From assembly GCF_018595675.2 (NCBI RefSeq), contig NZ_CP092333.1, forward strand, positions 1,326,001-1,390,000: DNA of 64,000 nt, read 5' to 3'. The notes below the pieces were generated by a model. That model had not been told where the DNA came from and searched no databases. It saw only the letters and a program-made list of their open reading frames with translations. The DNA comes from Flavihumibacter fluvii (lineage in GTDB: Bacteria; Bacteroidota; Bacteroidia; Chitinophagales; Chitinophagaceae). This document shows, one piece after another, positions 9,988 through 18,171 of this stretch. The position numbers and the translations under genes are program-made. Positions within the stretch are counted from its first letter, which is position 1; each line of letters begins with the position of its first letter.

Positions 9988-10823
9988 TGATGAGATTTTT
10001 GCATGCAATTAAGCGGATGAAAGCTGCAGGTACTAAAAAGCACTTGCAACTTGTTATGTCTTGTTCTATATTTTGTTTGTTGCAGCAGAATTCACTTCAT
10101 GCTCAAATTGCCAGGGTTACGGATTGGAACACAATTTCCTGGTTTCAGTTAGGAGCTGAAATTGAGTTTAATAAAAAATGGGGATTACATATTGATATTA
10201 ATTCACGGTACGTGGATTTTGTAAATGATAATATGCAGAAATTGTTCCGGACTGGGGTGAATTTTAAAGCATCTGAAAAAATTTTAGTAAGAGCGGGATT
10301 TGTATTTGCCATGAATTCGCCATATGGCGATTACACCGTTAATGCCTATGGAAAACCATTCAATGAAAGAAGGCTATTCGAAATGGTAAGCATTTCAGAT
10401 AAAATTGGCACTATTAATATAGAACATCGATTTGTCCTGGAACAAAGGTGGGGAGAGAAATATAGTAAACCGGAAATAGAAGAGCCAGATGAAACTTCTT
10501 ACCAGAACCGTATCCGGTACCGGATACGACTTCAAAAACCGTTTTTGAAAAATAACCATAAGGGAAATTATCCATACCTGTTATTTTATGACGAAATAAT
10601 GATTTCATTTGGTAATGAAGTGAACGCCAATATTTTTGACCAGAACCGGATCGCATTCCTTCTTGGATACCGATTCAATCAATTTGTACGGCTGGAAGCC
10701 GGATACCTGAACCAGATTGCCCAACTTCCAAGAAGGGTAGATAATAATAATGTATTTCAGCATAATAATGGATTACAGGTTAACCTGTTGCTGACCATCC
10801 CCACATCAAAAGATATTAATTGA
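9987..10823 (+). CDS. DUF2490 outer-membrane beta-barrel protein
   Basis: A 278-residue exported protein: a long signal region with a hydrophobic stretch near residues 22-36 ends at LHAQ, followed by alternating strands with many aromatic residues (DWNTISWFQLGAEIEF, LHIDINSRYVDF, FVLEQRWGE, NRIRYRIRLQKP, GYRFNQFVRLEAGYLNQ), the pattern of DUF2490, a Bacteroidota outer-membrane family without a known role. Its ATG overlaps the TAA of the receptor remnant (TAATG), and its stop is one base before the siroheme/TSUP fusion, so it is firmly in the sulfur operon. A role in outer-membrane passage of a sulfur compound is possible but is only an inference from position. Confidence 0.85.
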   Translation: MMRFLHAIKRMKAAGTKKHLQLVMSCSIFCLLQQNSLHAQIARVTDWNTISWFQLGAEIEFNKKWGLHIDINSRYVDFVNDNMQKLFRTGVNFKASEKILVRAGFVFAMNSPYGDYTVNAYGKPFNERRLFEMVSISDKIGTINIEHRFVLEQRWGEKYSKPEIEEPDETSYQNRIRYRIRLQKPFLKNNHKGNYPYLLFYDEIMISFGNEVNANIFDQNRIAFLLGYRFNQFVRLEAGYLNQIAQLPRRVDNNNVFQHNNGLQVNLLLTIPTSKDIN

Positions 10824-10824
10824 T

Positions 10825-12312
10825 ATGAGCACCAAACACACCAATAATCTTTACCCAATCTTCCTTAAACTTGATCACCTCCGTGTGCTTGTTGTGGGGG
10901 GTGGATATGTCGGTGAAGAAAAACTGCATTCCTTGCTGAGGACAGCCCCAGGTGCAAAAGTGACAGTGGTGGCCATTGAGATCAGTGAAGCTATCCGAAA
11001 AATGAAAGAACATCATACCGGACTCACACTGATTCAAAAGTCATTTGCTGCGACAGATTTATTTGAACAGGATGTGGTTATTGCTGCAACAAATGATAAG
11101 GCCCTGAACAGCCTGGTGAAAATTGCAGCAACAGACGCCGGTATACTGGCCAATATTGCCGATACTCCTGAACTTTGTGATTTTTACCTGGGTAGCATTG
11201 TTAATAAGGGTGATTTGAAAATAGCTATTAGTACCAATGGAAAATCTCCTACTGTTGCAAAAAGAATTAAAGAAGTATTGAATGATTCCATTCCGCCTGA
11301 AATGGATAACGTACTTGATAATATGCAGGTTTTGCGCCAAAGCCTGAATGGTAGTTTTTCAGAGAAGGTCAAAAAACTCAATGAAATAACCGGTGTTTTG
11401 GTGGCCGATTCAAATCCACAAAAACAAAGTGCTGAAAAGAAATGGAAAACCATTGCTTCCAGGATGATCTGGTTATTTGCAGCCATGGTCGTTGGACATA
11501 TCATGTTTTCTTCTATTCCGCTTCCACCGGTTACTGAGATCTGGGATACCACGAAAGGGTACATCAATATTCAATTTGGTTTTTTTGTGCTGGCTGGATT
11601 TTTAGCACAGTTGGTGGATGGTCTTTTGGGAATGGGGTATGGGGTAACTTCAGCGACTTGCCTGATATCTGCTGGTGTTAACCCGGTAGCAGTGAGTGCT
11701 GCCATCCACACTTCAGAGATATTCTCCTCGGGTATTAGCGGCTATAGCCATTACAAGTTTGGCAACGTAAACCCCAAGCTTTTCAAGCACCTCGTAATCC
11801 CAGGAGTGGTAGGTGCCATACTTGGAGCTGCTATGCTGGTGTTACTGGGTGAACATGCTGGCAAATGGCTGATGCCTGTCATCGCTTTATACGCGATGTT
11901 TTTAGGATTCAAAATCTTCAGTCGTGCATTTGGTGCAATGGCTGTTAACAGTAAAATAAAAAATGTTGGATGGCTTGCATGGTGTGGTGGATTTCTCGAT
12001 TCATTTGGCGGTGGCGGATGGGGTCCAATTGTAACCAGCACACTTATTTCAAAAGGAAGGAGTCCGAGGTTTACCATTGGGACGGTAAGTATTACTGAAT
12101 TCTTCGTCACGATGGCGAGCGCAGCCACCTTTTTCTTTACAGCCGGACTAGGGCACTGGCCTGTTGTAGTCGGACTGCTAATTGGTGGTTCCGTGGCCGC
12201 TCCGATTTCAGCAAAATTAGCCGGAAAATTACCGGCTAAGACTATGATGATCGGTGTTGGCGTTATTGTGATGATCTGGAGTATTCGTTTGATTCTTAAA
12301 TCTATCTTGTAA
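10825..12312 (+). CDS. Precorrin-2 dehydrogenase/ferrochelatase fused to TSUP (TauE/SafE) permease
   Basis: A two-part protein of 495 residues. Residues 1-200 match the N-terminal part of CysG (also Met8/SirC), which oxidises precorrin-2 with NAD and inserts iron to give siroheme: a dinucleotide fold LRVLVVGGGYVGEEK at 19-33, VIAATNDKALN near 92, and the helical dimerisation part with KRIKEVLNDSIPPEM. From about residue 212 there are eight or so membrane segments of the TSUP family, with GFLAQLVDGLLGMGYGVTS and its mirrored second half GGFLDSFGGGGWGP. TSUP proteins move sulfite, sulfate or organosulfonates. The gene starts one base after the DUF2490 gene and lies 18 bp before cysN. It supplies the last siroheme steps and probably sulfur-anion transport; coupling of the two is not known. 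Confidence 0.88.
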   Translation: MSTKHTNNLYPIFLKLDHLRVLVVGGGYVGEEKLHSLLRTAPGAKVTVVAIEISEAIRKMKEHHTGLTLIQKSFAATDLFEQDVVIAATNDKALNSLVKIAATDAGILANIADTPELCDFYLGSIVNKGDLKIAISTNGKSPTVAKRIKEVLNDSIPPEMDNVLDNMQVLRQSLNGSFSEKVKKLNEITGVLVADSNPQKQSAEKKWKTIASRMIWLFAAMVVGHIMFSSIPLPPVTEIWDTTKGYINIQFGFFVLAGFLAQLVDGLLGMGYGVTSATCLISAGVNPVAVSAAIHTSEIFSSGISGYSHYKFGNVNPKLFKHLVIPGVVGAILGAAMLVLLGEHAGKWLMPVIALYAMFLGFKIFSRAFGAMAVNSKIKNVGWLAWCGGFLDSFGGGGWGPIVTSTLISKGRSPRFTIGTVSITEFFVTMASAATFFFTAGLGHWPVVVGLLIGGSVAAPISAKLAGKLPAKTMMIGVGVIVMIWSIRLILKSIL

Positions 12313-12330
12313 TAACATAAAAACCTGAAT

Positions 12331-13578
12331 ATGGATATCGTAAGAATTGCAACTGCTGGCAGTGTAGATGATGGTAAAAGCACCCTTATCGGGCGACTGC
12401 TGTTTGAAACCAATAGTATTACCGCCGATAAACTGGAAGCTATAGAAAAGGCCAGCAAAAGAAGGGGTGTTGATTATATTGACCTTTCCCTTTTAACTGA
12501 TGGTTTAATTGCTGAAAGGGAACAGGGGATCACGATTGATGTAGCCCATATTTATTTCAGCACACCCACCCGTAAATATATTATTGCAGATACCCCAGGG
12601 CATTTTGAATATACCCGTAATATGATCACTGGTGCCAGTAATGCACAGGTGGCTATCATCCTGATAGATGCCAGGAATGGTATTGTGGAACAGACCCATC
12701 GCCATTTTTACATCACCCAATTGTTGCGGATACCATATGTAGTGGTATGTATTAATAAAATGGACCTGGTGAATTATTCAGAGCAGCAATTTGAGAATGT
12801 TAAAGCGCAATTCAACGAATTATTCAGCAAGGCCAATTATAAAGATCAGGTCCTTCAGTTTATTCCGGCTTCCTCTTTGTATGGCGATAATATTTCTTCT
12901 CAATCGCCGCAAATGAGCTGGTACGATGGACCGCCGTTGCTACAGTTCCTGGAGAGTATTGAATGGCATACCCTGGAAACAAAGTTCCCTGCGCGGTTCC
13001 CGGTTCAATATGTAATCAGGCCTAAATCTGAACAATGGCATGATTTCAGAGGATTTGCCGGTAAATTATCCAGTGGCACTTTGAAAAAAGGTGATGCTGT
13101 TGTGGCGCTGCCTTCTATGCAGGAATCTACCATTGAACATATTTACCGCTTTGAAGAGGCCATCGAACAGGCAGAAGCTGGTGATAGCGTTGTGGTAACC
13201 CTGGCTTCAGAAATTGATATCAGTCGCGGCGATATGATTGTGAAAAAAGAACAATTACCTGCGCCAATGAAAGAACTGGCTGCACAGGTTTGCTGGCTCG
13301 ACCATGCACCGCTCAAAGCCGGGAAGAACTACCTCCTTCAGCACGGCAGTAACCGCGTTAAAGCTAAAGTAACCAACCTGTATAGCAGTATTAATATTGT
13401 CGATTACCAAACCATTGAAGGCGTGGAGGAAATAGGCCTGAATGAAATAGGGTATGTTTCCTTAAAAACCGCCCGCCCTGTATTGGCAGATACCTATGCA
13501 TCTAACCGGCACAATGGAACTTTCATCCTGATTGATGAAGGTACCAACAGTACGGTGGGTGTTGGTTTTATCGGTTAA
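12331..13578 (+). CDS. cysN: Sulfate adenylyltransferase subunit 1, CysN GTPase
   Basis: GTPase subunit of ATP sulfurylase that drives APS formation by CysD. The G motifs are complete: G10-SVDDGKST, the GITIDVAH effector region, D87-TPGH, and N142-KMD. EF-Tu-like domains II and III follow. The protein is 415 residues, so it lacks the C-terminal APS kinase (CysC) domain found in NodQ-type fusions, in agreement with the APS-type reductase at 7314. Start 18 bp after the fusion gene; it is the last gene of the sulfur operon, followed by a long inverted repeat. Confidence 0.95.
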   Translation: MDIVRIATAGSVDDGKSTLIGRLLFETNSITADKLEAIEKASKRRGVDYIDLSLLTDGLIAEREQGITIDVAHIYFSTPTRKYIIADTPGHFEYTRNMITGASNAQVAIILIDARNGIVEQTHRHFYITQLLRIPYVVVCINKMDLVNYSEQQFENVKAQFNELFSKANYKDQVLQFIPASSLYGDNISSQSPQMSWYDGPPLLQFLESIEWHTLETKFPARFPVQYVIRPKSEQWHDFRGFAGKLSSGTLKKGDAVVALPSMQESTIEHIYRFEEAIEQAEAGDSVVVTLASEIDISRGDMIVKKEQLPAPMKELAAQVCWLDHAPLKAGKNYLLQHGSNRVKAKVTNLYSSINIVDYQTIEGVEEIGLNEIGYVSLKTARPVLADTYASNRHNGTFILIDEGTNSTVGVGFIG

Positions 13579-13596
13579 GCAGGACGATTAATTACT

Positions 13597-13662
13597 CAAA
13601 GCCGCTTAGTAGTCATGACGCAAAGGTAAAATACTTTACGGCTTAACTTCTAAGCGGCTTTG
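13597..13662 (+). terminator. Long inverted repeat after cysN, possible operon end
   Basis: A perfect 13-bp inverted repeat has arms at 13597-13609 (CAAAGCCGCTTAG) and 13650-13662. The 40-base interior holds the palindrome GTCATGAC (13612-13619) and a small hairpin GTAAA-ATAC-TTTAC (13626-13639), so the RNA could form a branched structure. There is no T tract after it, so it may be a factor-dependent terminator, an RNA-stability element or a protein site rather than a classic intrinsic terminator. Confidence 0.5.
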
Positions 13663-13715
13663 TGTGAAAATTATCGCCATTGTGCGAAAAATATGGCCGC
13701 TTTATCTGAAACCGC

Positions 13716-13723
13716 TATTTTTG
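13716..13723 (+). promoter_or_regulatory. Bacteroidota -7 promoter element for ftsE
   Basis: TATTTTTG matches the TAnnTTTG -7 consensus of Bacteroidota primary sigma factor promoters and ends 19 bp before the ftsE ATG. No good -33 TTTG is seen at the usual distance. Confidence 0.45.
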
Positions 13724-13742
13724 GTCAATCAACCAATTCCAA

Positions 13743-14432
13743 ATGCCGGAAAAAATTATAGAACTCAGGAACGTTAATATATACCAGGGTAGTAGCCTCA
13801 TTTTACAGGACGTAAATATTGTGATCAACCGTGGGGAATTTGTTTACCTCGTCGGCAAAACCGGCACCGGAAAATCGAGCCTCCTGAAAACTTTATATGG
13901 AGACCTTACCCTAAAAGAAGGAGATGGTACTGTGGTTGGTTTTAACCTCAAGGAAATGGACTGGAAAAAAGTTCCTTTTCTGAGACGCAACCTTGGCGTG
14001 GTATTCCAGGATTTCCAATTACTGACTGATAGGAATGTAACTGATAACCTCAAATTCGTTTTACGGGCAACTGGCTGGAAGGATGAAAAACTGATGGACG
14101 AAAAAATTGCTGATGTCCTCGATAAAGTTGGCCTGAAATCAAAAGGCTTTAAAATGCCATTTGAAATGAGTGGTGGTGAGCAGCAAAGGGTTGATATTGC
14201 ACGCGCATTACTGAATTCCCCGAAATTAATACTGGCAGATGAACCTACAGGTAACCTGGATCCGGAAACTTCGGATGAGATCATGCAATTATTGTTTCAT
14301 ATCAGTCGCGATTATGGTGCTGCCGTTGTAATGGCTACACATGATTATATCGTGATCAATAAATATCCTGCACGAACCTTAAGAACAGAGCGTGGAAGGG
14401 TAGAAGACAATGCTAGTATAAGTATGAGCTGA
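13743..14432 (+). CDS. ftsE: Cell-division ABC transporter ATPase, FtsE-like
   Basis: ATP-binding protein of 229 residues. Walker A is GKTGTGKSSLL near 37-47, the ABC signature is MSGGEQQRVDIARAL near 141, and Walker B with ADEPTGNLDP follows near 163. The N-terminal FVYLVGKTGTGKS and VFQDFQLL are typical of FtsE, which works with FtsX to control cell-wall hydrolases at the division site. No ftsX is next to it; the 3' end instead overlaps a convergent glycosyltransferase gene by 20 bp. The alternative, a LolD/MacB-type exporter ATPase, is less likely from these motifs. Confidence 0.85.
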   Translation: MPEKIIELRNVNIYQGSSLILQDVNIVINRGEFVYLVGKTGTGKSSLLKTLYGDLTLKEGDGTVVGFNLKEMDWKKVPFLRRNLGVVFQDFQLLTDRNVTDNLKFVLRATGWKDEKLMDEKIADVLDKVGLKSKGFKMPFEMSGGEQQRVDIARALLNSPKLILADEPTGNLDPETSDEIMQLLFHISRDYGAAVVMATHDYIVINKYPARTLRTERGRVEDNASISMS

Positions 14433-15534
14433 TAGCCCTGGCATTCTCTTCATTATTAAAATGCTGGTTAAGGATTTTCTCCCTTATCCTTATTTCTTCT
14501 TCACCAAAAGGCAAATAATACAATTGCTGAATCAGTCTTTGTATAGGTGCTGGTTTTTCAGCAACATGGCATAATGGACCCAGCGGAGTCCCGTGAACAG
14601 CAGCATCATTTACAATACAATGCCTGCCATTAAATAATGCATTCAATAATTTTAATTTGACCCCGGTCTCATTAAAAGACGGTAATATATTGATCTGTGC
14701 TTTGCTGATGAGATCGTTTAATTCCTTTTCCCCAGGGTCAGACACCAGGCAGGTATGACAACCCATATGAGCCAGCCGTTCTAATCGCGCCGATGGTTTT
14801 TTGCCGGCAATTACAAATGGTATCTTCAATTTTACAAAGACCTCTTCCAGGAGCCAGGCCGCAGCTTTTTCATTTTCAGCAATGCCAAGGTTGCCATGGT
14901 ACAGGCAAAATGATCCCAAACCTTCTTTTGATGTCACTTCCTGGTGGGGCAGTAAAACTGGAACGGTATGAACATCTTTGGCTCCCAGGATTTCCTTGAA
15001 ATACCGTTTGTCATCATCTGACAGGGTAAGTACAGGCAATTTTGAAGCAACAGATGCTTCATATCGGCGAAGCAACCGGCTTTCATGCAGGAAGTATACT
15101 TTTTTCAGCAATGACCTTTCGTGTTTGAACAATTGTTTATAGTATAAGCTTTCAGCATTAAAAGCTCTTAAAACAATTTTCCGGTTGCCGAACCGGGGGT
15201 CTGTCGTTAAAAATGAACAGTGGATGCCTTCAAGTAAGATGGGATATTTATCCGCGAGTAACCGTTCGAGTAAATCTGGATTTGATCTTGATGCCACTAT
15301 ATAGGGAAGGTGAAAGCAAAATCCTTTATGGCCTTTCTTCCTTTCATAATAAAACACCTCGTGGCAAATTTTTTCCAGTTCTTCCCGTGGCCCCCGGCCA
15401 TAATCGAAACAATGGAGTATGATTTCAAATCCTTGCTGGTGCAGGGTTTTAATCGTACAGAAAATGTCTATTACGCCACCATAATCAATAGGATATGGAA
15501 CATCATGGGCGACAATATGGATGCGCTTAATCAA
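14413..15534 (-). CDS. Glycosyltransferase, GT-B fold
   Basis: A 373-residue protein with an N-terminal Rossmann half (RIHIVAHDVPYPIDYGGV) and a C-terminal half containing GSFCLYHGNLGIAENEKAAAWL near residue 210 and ILPSFNETGVKLKLLNALFNG near 290, the layout of GT4/GT1-type glycosyltransferases that use nucleotide sugars. The start is a TTG at 15534, one codon after the TAA of the upstream glycosyltransferase and in the same frame, so translation probably continues by re-initiation; no ATG is available nearby. Last gene of a three-gene minus-strand polysaccharide operon. Substrate is unknown. Its 3' end overlaps ftsE. Confidence 0.82.
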   Translation of the reverse strand: MIKRIHIVAHDVPYPIDYGGVIDIFCTIKTLHQQGFEIILHCFDYGRGPREELEKICHEVFYYERKKGHKGFCFHLPYIVASRSNPDLLERLLADKYPILLEGIHCSFLTTDPRFGNRKIVLRAFNAESLYYKQLFKHERSLLKKVYFLHESRLLRRYEASVASKLPVLTLSDDDKRYFKEILGAKDVHTVPVLLPHQEVTSKEGLGSFCLYHGNLGIAENEKAAAWLLEEVFVKLKIPFVIAGKKPSARLERLAHMGCHTCLVSDPGEKELNDLISKAQINILPSFNETGVKLKLLNALFNGRHCIVNDAAVHGTPLGPLCHVAEKPAPIQRLIQQLYYLPFGEEEIRIREKILNQHFNNEENARAISSYLY

Positions 15535-15537
15535 AGC

Positions 15538-16626
15538 TTAACACTGTTTTTCATAAATCTCTAGCAATCTGTTTTTTTCGAGCTCCCAACAATAGATGTC
15601 CCTTAATCGAGCGCAGTTTTCAACCAATTTCTCATATAAAACAACATCATGCAGCAAAAGGTTTACTGCAGTCGCAATTTGCCCGGTTTGCAGGTCATCC
15701 AGTAAGATAGCCACCTGGGCATTTTCATTTATTAGGGCATATTCTGGAAAATTCATCGTCACCTGAGGCACAGCACCATGGATATAATCAAAAAACTTAT
15801 TGGCCAAAGAATAATACTGGTTAAGTCCAACTGGTTCCACAAGGTTGATGCCCACCAGGTAACATGGGGTGATCTCCTGCAGTACTGTTGGGGCAACCAT
15901 TCCAAAAAACTTTACCTTATCATGTAAAGCAAGTTTGTTGACCAGTGCGAAACAGGCCGATTCAAAATTTCCCGAGCCGTAAATATGTAATTCGGCATCA
16001 ATATTTTCCATAGCTGGTATCAGGTATTCCAATCCCCGGGCTTCATTGATGGCACCCTGGTAAAGAATGGCTCTTCTCCTTTTTGCAGCGGGAATGATAT
16101 TTTCTTGTTTATTGGGAACATTCCGGATGACGGAATAATCTACACCATATTGGTTTTTAAAAACAGTAGCAATCTGTTGGCCAACAGTATAGCCCACCGG
16201 AAACCTGGGGATAGCAAAATCCTCGATCCTTTTCCACCAGCGCTGAATGGAAGGTCGCGTCACCACTTCCTTTAATTCACTGAAATATTCGTGCGCATCA
16301 TACACCCTTTTACTGCCTTTCAAAATACTGGTAAAATACACTGGTAGAATGGTGTCAATATCAATTGCACAAAGAATATCAGCGGGTTGAAAAAGCAACC
16401 AGGTAAATAGCCGTATATGGTATTCCGCATACAACAATGGCCCCTTATGAAAGATGCAACGCATTCGTTTCACCCTGTAGGCTGGTGCATTTCCTGCACC
16501 TTCACGCATTTTCCTGCCGGCCAGTACAACCCTGTATCCTGCTTCATGAAGGGAACTGCAGATCCTTTGCATCCTCTGGTCAAAGTCAGGATCATTGGTG
16601 ATGGTAAATATAATTTTGCGCTGCAT
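15538..16626 (-). CDS. Glycosyltransferase family 4-like protein
   Basis: A 362-residue GT-B glycosyltransferase. The N-terminal half has FTITNDPDFDQRMQRICSSL and YDAHEYFSE; the C-terminal half has AILYQGAINEARGLEYLIPAM near residue 210, ELHIYGSG, and EPVGLNQYYSLANKFFDYIHG near 285, where an acidic residue and the sugar-nucleotide loop are expected. The ATG at 16626, one base after the upstream oxidoreductase stop, gives the natural N-terminus MQRKIIFTI; a longer frame to 16674 would overlap the upstream gene by 47 bases and is not favoured. Member of a cell-surface polysaccharide operon by context; the sugar is unknown. Confidence 0.84.
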   Translation of the reverse strand: MQRKIIFTITNDPDFDQRMQRICSSLHEAGYRVVLAGRKMREGAGNAPAYRVKRMRCIFHKGPLLYAEYHIRLFTWLLFQPADILCAIDIDTILPVYFTSILKGSKRVYDAHEYFSELKEVVTRPSIQRWWKRIEDFAIPRFPVGYTVGQQIATVFKNQYGVDYSVIRNVPNKQENIIPAAKRRRAILYQGAINEARGLEYLIPAMENIDAELHIYGSGNFESACFALVNKLALHDKVKFFGMVAPTVLQEITPCYLVGINLVEPVGLNQYYSLANKFFDYIHGAVPQVTMNFPEYALINENAQVAILLDDLQTGQIATAVNLLLHDVVLYEKLVENCARLRDIYCWELEKNRLLEIYEKQC

Positions 16627-16627
16627 G

Positions 16628-17632
16628 TTATGTCCGCAATATTGGATCCTGTGGGAGTGAATAAATGGCTTCAATCAGCTGGACGGCGGCTAGCCCTTCT
16701 GTAATGCCAGGTAATTGATGGGGCTGATGGTCCATTGCCAGGGCCAGTTGGTCATATATGAGGTCGTGGTGACTGCCTGATGCAACAAGGGTCTTTTCGT
16801 CGAGCAAAGTATTTGTGGTACCTGTGTTGAGTACTACTTCGTATTCTAGTTTGTCCATATATTGCCCACCTATTTTTAAAGTCCCCTTTTCGGCAATCAC
16901 CAATAAACTGATCTCCATATTTTTTGTGGTGCTATTGACGGTCCAATGAAAAGTACCTACCGCATCACCCCCGGTTTGGAGAAGTGCAACGCCGGTATCT
17001 TCCCCCTCAATGGTCAGATGGTGAAGTGTGTTGGTCCTTTTTACGGCGAGTGGCCGTAAGGTACCCAGGCACCATAAAAGGGCATCAAGGTAGTGACTGA
17101 ATTGGGTATATAAAATACCCCCATCCTCCAACTCTTTACCTTTCCAGTTACTTTGTTCATAATACAGGGGCGTCCTGTTCCAGCAGGCGTTAAGTTGAAA
17201 ACTAAGGATCCTGCCAAGGTTGCCTTGTTGGATCTGTTGCCGAAGCCATTGGATCACAGGATGAAAACGGGCCGATAGAACCAAAAAAACCCGTTTTCCA
17301 GCACTGGCCATCAATTGTTCCAATCCGGCGGCTTCATCTGAAAAAATGCAGAGCGGCTTTTCACATAGTGCGTCCAGGCGATGTTCGAGTACATCTTTGA
17401 TATGCTGAATATGCAGGTAATTCGGACTGCAAATAACAGCTACCTCGGCAGGGCAGTTGTCCAACATCTCTTGCACACCAGTAAAGCCAGGAACGGCATA
17501 TTGTTGGGTAAAAGCTGCTAATTTTACCTGGTCGGGGTCGCAGACGCCCACCAGTTTGCCTATCCGGTTCACCTCACTGATGTGCCGGTGGGCAATTCGG
17601 CCACAACCTATGATCACAAAACGATTACGCAT
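16628..17632 (-). CDS. Gfo/Idh/MocA family oxidoreductase
   Basis: NAD(P)-dependent sugar oxidoreductase of 334 residues. The N-terminal Rossmann fold has FVIIGCGRIAHRHISEV, then ICSPNYLHIQHIKDVL and the family signature CEKPL near residue 92 with the catalytic Lys; the C-terminal alpha/beta substrate domain includes GGILYTQFSHYLDALLW. The ATG at 17632 gives the standard start; an upstream ATG at 17689 would add 19 poorly matching residues. First gene of the operon with two glycosyltransferases, suggesting a role in making a modified nucleotide sugar, of the WbpB type for example, though that is an inference. Confidence 0.85.
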   Translation of the reverse strand: MRNRFVIIGCGRIAHRHISEVNRIGKLVGVCDPDQVKLAAFTQQYAVPGFTGVQEMLDNCPAEVAVICSPNYLHIQHIKDVLEHRLDALCEKPLCIFSDEAAGLEQLMASAGKRVFLVLSARFHPVIQWLRQQIQQGNLGRILSFQLNACWNRTPLYYEQSNWKGKELEDGGILYTQFSHYLDALLWCLGTLRPLAVKRTNTLHHLTIEGEDTGVALLQTGGDAVGTFHWTVNSTTKNMEISLLVIAEKGTLKIGGQYMDKLEYEVVLNTGTTNTLLDEKTLVASGSHHDLIYDQLALAMDHQPHQLPGITEGLAAVQLIEAIYSLPQDPILRT

Positions 17633-17736
17633 GAATTCTGTATTTTTTACCGGCAACAGGTGTTTTCTCAAGGCCATTAGGCCCGGCAAAATCCAAAAAA
17701 ATTAGCACTTATCCAGCTATTTTCCGATAATTCCCT

Positions 17737-17744
17737 TAACTTTG
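17737..17744 (+). promoter_or_regulatory. -7 promoter element for rpsO
   Basis: TAACTTTG matches TAnnTTTG and lies 51 bp before the rpsO ATG in the gap between divergent genes. No clear -33 element is seen. Confidence 0.4.
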
Positions 17745-17795
17745 CCGCCAATTTAAGCTGAAAAAACAATTGGATGTTTCTTAAAAAAAGATAAG

Positions 17796-18068
17796 ATGTC
17801 GTATTTAACTAAAGAAAAAAAAGCTACAATTTTCACTGAATTCGGAGGTAATGCTGCAAACACAGGATCTATTGAAGCACAAATCGCTTTGTTGACTGAG
17901 CGGATTAGTTCAATTTCCAAACACCTGCAAGCTAACAAAAAAGATTTCTCTACACACCGTGGTCTGATGCAAATGGTGGGAAAGCGTAAGCGCTTACTTA
18001 CTTACATGAGCAAACATAACCTGTCCGGATATCGCCAGCTTATTGAAAAACTTGGCCTCAGGAAATAA
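17796..18068 (+). CDS. rpsO: 30S ribosomal protein S15
   Basis: Ribosomal protein S15, 90 residues, which binds 16S rRNA early in assembly of the small-subunit platform. The core features are present: TGSIEAQIALLTERISSISKHL, DFSTHRGLMQMVGKRKRLLTYM and YRQLIEKLGLR. It precedes pnp, as in many bacteria, but a strong intrinsic terminator stands between them, so read-through or processing would be needed for joint expression. In other bacteria S15 represses its own translation; no specific operator could be recognised here. Confidence 0.97.
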   Translation: MSYLTKEKKATIFTEFGGNAANTGSIEAQIALLTERISSISKHLQANKKDFSTHRGLMQMVGKRKRLLTYMSKHNLSGYRQLIEKLGLRK

Positions 18069-18088
18069 CCGGTCATCATGATATGTAC

Positions 18089-18130
18089 AACTATTCCCAA
18101 CTGTTATTACCGGTTGGGAATAGTTTTTTG
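18089..18130 (+). terminator. Intrinsic terminator after rpsO
   Basis: A perfect 13-bp stem (18089-18101 with 18113-18125; AACTATTCCCAAC) closes an 11-base loop and runs into six T residues at 18124-18129. Confidence 0.85.
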
Positions 18131-18171
18131 CATGCAAATAATTTACCACAGCTCATAAACCATAACATCTT

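Noticed and set aside
11751-12458. A 235-codon minus-strand frame over the TSUP domain and the cysN start
   Set aside because: Antisense shadow of a membrane-protein gene; no recognisable motif.
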